In this document: positions 5,567-7,836 of the stretch, one piece after another
How positions within the stretch are numbered: the first letter of the stretch is position 1
Layout of the letters: each line of letters begins with the position of its first letter
Origin: an uncultured Phycisphaerales bacterium
Lineage (GTDB): Bacteria > Planctomycetota > Phycisphaerae > Sedimentisphaerales > Anaerobacaceae
DNA length: 7,836 bases
Assembly: GCA_937868145.1 (NCBI GenBank)
Contig: CALMMH010000353.1
Span: 1-7,836 of the forward strand
Direction of reading: 5' to 3'
Program-made: the position numbers and the translations under genes
The notes under the pieces: generated by a model
The model's input: only the letters and a program-made list of their open reading frames with translations
What the model was told of the DNA's origin: nothing
The model's database searches: none

Positions 5567-7096
5567 ATGCTCGCAAGAAAGACGCCATTCGCCCCCTTGT
5601 CCGACCTCCGCAATCCGCCTCGGGCCGCCGTCCTCTCCCTGATGCTGCTCAGTTCACTGCTCTGGCCGTTGGCTGGTTTCGCACAAGAAGAGGGAAATGG
5701 AAACATCGACATTCTGCGAAGGATGGGCAATGCGTTTGCCTCCGTCGCACAAAAAGCTTCGCCGGGGGTTGTGGGAATCGTCGCTCGCCGCAGCATCCCC
5801 AAGACGGCCTCTCCCACCCAGGACTCTCCGTGGGGCGATCCGATCGACCCTTTCAGTGAAGATTTCTTCGACTATTTCTTCCGGCGAGGTCCCCAAGATC
5901 AAACGCCTCGGCGCGATTATACTCAAAGGGCTCAGGGATCGGGATTCATCATTTCCAAGGAAGGACACATTCTGACGAACAATCATCTCGTCGGGGATGC
6001 GGACGAGGTGTCGGTCGAGCTGGTGAATGGACGCGTCGTCAAGGCCAAGATCGTCGGGACCGATCCCGAATCGGATGTCGCCGTGATCCGGGTCGAAGCG
6101 AACGATCTGACGCCGGTGCCGCTGGGGAACTCGGAGAACCTGCGGGTCGGCGAGTGGGTGCTGGCCATCGGCAATCCGATGGGCCTGAGCCACACGGTGA
6201 CGGCCGGCATCGTCAGCGCCACCGGCAGAAGCGGACTGAACATCGCGACCTATGAGAACTTCATCCAGACGGACGCCGCCATCAACATGGGCAATTCCGG
6301 CGGCCCGCTGATCAATCTGAACGGGCAGGCCGTGGGAATCAATACGGCTATTCTCGGTCCCGGCGGCGGCAATATCGGCATCGGCTTCGCCATCCCCATC
6401 AACATGGCCAGACAGATCGCCGACCAGCTGATCAAGACGGGTTCGGTCGAGAGAGGGTACTTGGGGGTCGTGCCGCAGGACCTGACCGGAGACTTGGCTG
6501 CGGCATTCGACCTCGAGGAGGGCAAAGGCGTCGTTCTGTCCCAGGTGACGGAGGGCTCGGCGGCCGCCAAGGCCGGTCTACGAACGGGCGACATCGTTCT
6601 GGTGTTCCGTGAAACGGCGATCGAGTCGGCGTCGCAGTTCCGCAATCTCGTGGCCAGCGGCCGCCCGGGCGAGAAGATCAAGATGGTGGTTCTGCGCAAC
6701 GGAGAACGCACGACGATCTCGGCCACGCTGGACACCCGTCCCTCGGCCGAACAACTCCAGGGACCGCAGCGACAGGAAAAGCCTTCGGAACAGGAGCAGG
6801 AGCCGCCGCAGCTCGGTCTGACGGTACGGGATTTGACTTCCGAATTGGCGCAACGGTTCGGATATGACCAGGAAGAAGGGGTGATCATCACGAGGGTGGC
6901 CCCCGGTTCCGAGGCGGCGGAGAAGGGCCTTCGCGCCGGATATGTGATTGTCGAAGTGAACCGCAAGCCGGTGAGCAACGTCGAGCAATTCCGCAAGGCG
7001 ACCGCCCAAGCCATCGATCAAAACCAGCGGATTCTGCTTCTGATCACCAACGGCCAGATGAGCCAGTATGTGGTGCTGAATCCGAGGAAGGAATAA
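5567..7096 (+). CDS. htrA: DegP/DegQ-type periplasmic serine protease (HtrA family)
   Basis: This 509-residue envelope protease degrades or refolds misfolded proteins. A signal peptide is clear: basic residues up to Arg19, a hydrophobic core (AAVLSLMLLSSLLWPL) and likely cleavage after Ala39 (GFA|QEE). The trypsin-like domain (about 55-290) carries the catalytic triad His140 (TNNHLVGD), Asp170 (DPESDVAVI) and Ser244 (GNSGGP). The loop at 76-120 is rich in Pro, Asp and Phe, as in Do-family LA loops. Two PDZ domains follow, at about 295-388 (starting GYLGV) and 414-502 (starting QLGLTV), joined by a Gln/Glu/Pro-rich linker (395-414). The two-PDZ layout and length fit DegP/DegQ rather than one-PDZ DegS, so assembly into trimers or larger cages is expected from the family. 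The ATG at 5567 has AGGAG 7 nt upstream. A DJ-1/PfpI gene follows after 27 nt, probably in the same operon. All key residues are intact. Confidence 0.96.
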   Translation: MLARKTPFAPLSDLRNPPRAAVLSLMLLSSLLWPLAGFAQEEGNGNIDILRRMGNAFASVAQKASPGVVGIVARRSIPKTASPTQDSPWGDPIDPFSEDFFDYFFRRGPQDQTPRRDYTQRAQGSGFIISKEGHILTNNHLVGDADEVSVELVNGRVVKAKIVGTDPESDVAVIRVEANDLTPVPLGNSENLRVGEWVLAIGNPMGLSHTVTAGIVSATGRSGLNIATYENFIQTDAAINMGNSGGPLINLNGQAVGINTAILGPGGGNIGIGFAIPINMARQIADQLIKTGSVERGYLGVVPQDLTGDLAAAFDLEEGKGVVLSQVTEGSAAAKAGLRTGDIVLVFRETAIESASQFRNLVASGRPGEKIKMVVLRNGERTTISATLDTRPSAEQLQGPQRQEKPSEQEQEPPQLGLTVRDLTSELAQRFGYDQEEGVIITRVAPGSEAAEKGLRAGYVIVEVNRKPVSNVEQFRKATAQAIDQNQRILLLITNGQMSQYVVLNPRKE

Positions 7097-7123
7097 CCGC
7101 CAGTTTCCGAGAAGGAGCATGCG

Positions 7124-7633
7124 ATGAAAGCGTTGATTCTGGTGGCGGACAACGTGGAGGATCTCGAGTTCTTTTACCCGTACTACCGGCTGCGAGAAGA
7201 AGGCTTCTCTGCGGACGTCGCCAATCCCGACGGCGGCAAGATCGTCGGCAAGAACGGCTACGATTTCACGTGCGGCCTTTCCATCTCGGAGGCGAACGCC
7301 GATGACTACGACCTGCTGGTTCTGCCGGGCGGCAAGGCGCCGGAGATCGTGCGGCTGGAGCCCGAGGCCGTCGAGATCGCCAGGAAGATGCTGGACTCGG
7401 ATAAAATCGTCGCCGCAATCTGCCATGGCGTGCAGACCCTGATCTCGGCCGACGTTCTGCACGGCAGGAAGGCCACCTGCTGGAAAGGGATTCGCGACGA
7501 CCTCAAAGCGGCGGGCGCTGAATACCTGGACCAGGAAGTCGTCGTCGACGGCAACCTGATCACCAGTCGCAGCCCGGAGGATTTGCCCGCGTTCTGCCGC
7601 GAGATGTTCGCCGCGGTGCGGCAGGCGGTTTGA
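7124..7633 (+). CDS. DJ-1/PfpI family protein (putative protease or deglycase)
   Basis: The 169-residue cytoplasmic protein belongs to the PfpI/YhbO branch of the DJ-1 superfamily. The nucleophile elbow is AAICHGVQTL with Cys100 followed by His101. The acidic partner is Glu15 in VEDLEFFYPYYRL, and the LVLPGGKAPE block is at 65-74. Length is normal for the family. Members have been reported as ATP-independent proteases or as glyoxalase/deglycase enzymes acting on carbonyl-damaged molecules; which applies here cannot be read from sequence. The ATG at 7124 has AAGGAG 6 nt upstream. An overlapping ATG at 7119 is out of frame. The 27-nt gap after the HtrA gene suggests co-transcription and a shared protein-quality-control theme across periplasm and cytoplasm. 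A broken DUF488 gene start follows 13 nt downstream. Confidence 0.94.
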   Translation: MKALILVADNVEDLEFFYPYYRLREEGFSADVANPDGGKIVGKNGYDFTCGLSISEANADDYDLLVLPGGKAPEIVRLEPEAVEIARKMLDSDKIVAAICHGVQTLISADVLHGRKATCWKGIRDDLKAAGAEYLDQEVVVDGNLITSRSPEDLPAFCREMFAAVRQAV

Positions 7634-7646
7634 GAGGAGCCTTCGC

Positions 7647-7710
7647 GTGGAGAGCCTATGACCCGCTCGCCCGGGACGACGGATTCCGCGTCCTCGTCGA
7701 TCGGGTGTTC
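7647..7710 (+). pseudogene. Broken start of a DUF488 family gene
   Basis: After the PfpI gene there is a good ribosome site (AGGAG, 7635-7639) and, 7 nt later, a GTG (7647). Read from that GTG the frame stops after four codons. One frame over, 7654-7710 encodes AYDPLARDDGFRVLVDRVF, which closely matches the N-terminal signature of DUF488 proteins (RAYDP...DDGxRVLVDRLWPRG). A single-base loss near 7650-7654 would explain the frame change. The expected continuation WPRG and the rest of the roughly 120-residue domain are missing; the reading frame runs on without family likeness toward a palindromic repeat at 7769. I infer a former third gene of the htrA operon, frameshifted and truncated. DUF488 function is not established. 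Confidence 0.6.
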
Positions 7711-7768
7711 TCGGCCAAGGACCCTCGGCATAATAACGGTTCATCCGGCTTTCGCCTACTTCCGTGGC

Positions 7769-7791
7769 GTTTGGGGACGCCGTCCCCAAAC
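7769..7791. repeat. Perfect 23-bp palindrome, probable dispersed repeat
   Basis: GTTTGGGGACG (7769-7779) and CGTCCCCAAAC (7781-7791) are exact reverse complements around one central C. GGCGT (7766-7770) and ACGCC (7777-7781) can form a competing hairpin. It lies 135 nt beyond the PfpI stop and just after the decayed DUF488 start. No T-run follows, so a terminator is less likely than a REP-like or mobile-element-derived palindrome. Only one copy is in the window, so repetition is inference. Confidence 0.5.
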
Positions 7792-7836
7792 CCCTGGGAT
7801 TTGTCGCTTTGCGCCAGCAACATGGCAGAGGGGAAG

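Noticed and set aside
6578..7789. 403-codon open frame on the minus strand opposite htrA and the PfpI gene
   Set aside because: It spans two well-supported genes and the palindrome, and its Arg/Leu-rich translation has no domain likeness.
1..7836. Defence system, CRISPR array, toxin-antitoxin pair or other multi-gene novelty
   Set aside because: No direct-repeat array, nuclease, reverse transcriptase, toxin or transposase motifs were seen; all intact genes fall in known families.

Overview
The window is a GC-rich stretch of bacterial chromosome with housekeeping and stress-related genes. A Sec-type signal peptide on an HtrA protease points to a Gram-negative-type envelope. The phylum cannot be fixed from the sequence. 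The mix of a short-form glucan phosphorylase, a doubled PRC-barrel protein, an HPF/cold-shock fusion and BON and DUF488 remnants would fit Planctomycetota, Nitrospirota or a deltaproteobacterial lineage, but that is inference. I see no tRNA, rRNA, CRISPR array, intact transposase or phage gene.

Layout. (1) On the minus strand, a short alpha-glucan phosphorylase (2388 to 673) is followed after 35 nt by a MarC-family membrane protein (637 to 35). A perfect 9-bp hairpin covers the phosphorylase stop codon. (2) A 436-nt divergent intergenic region (2389-2824) ends in a long GC-rich stem-loop in the leader of a plus-strand gene for a tandem PRC-barrel protein (2825-3511). (3) Next on the plus strand is a ribosome-hibernation-type HPF/RaiA domain fused to a cold-shock domain (3773-4366). 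The start of a BON domain lies in frame just upstream as an apparent remnant. (4) Convergent to it is an orphan NarL/LuxR-family response regulator (5100 to 4447). It has a near-consensus sigma70 promoter (TTGACA, 17 nt, TATGAT) 84-112 bases before its start codon. (5) After a 466-nt divergent intergenic region comes a probable two-gene plus-strand operon: a DegP/HtrA-type periplasmic protease (5567-7096) and a DJ-1/PfpI-family protein (7124-7633). A broken DUF488 gene start follows (7647-7710), then a perfect 23-bp palindrome (7769-7791) that looks like a dispersed repeat.

The common theme is stress and energy-reserve physiology: glucan breakdown, ribosome hibernation, envelope proteolysis, and a DJ-1/PfpI protein possibly acting on damaged proteins or carbonyls. 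The response regulator may control some of these genes, but no binding site is demonstrated. I did not find a convincing undescribed multi-gene system. The points most worth a second look are the two decayed gene starts (BON and DUF488), the HPF/cold-shock fusion, and the leader hairpins.
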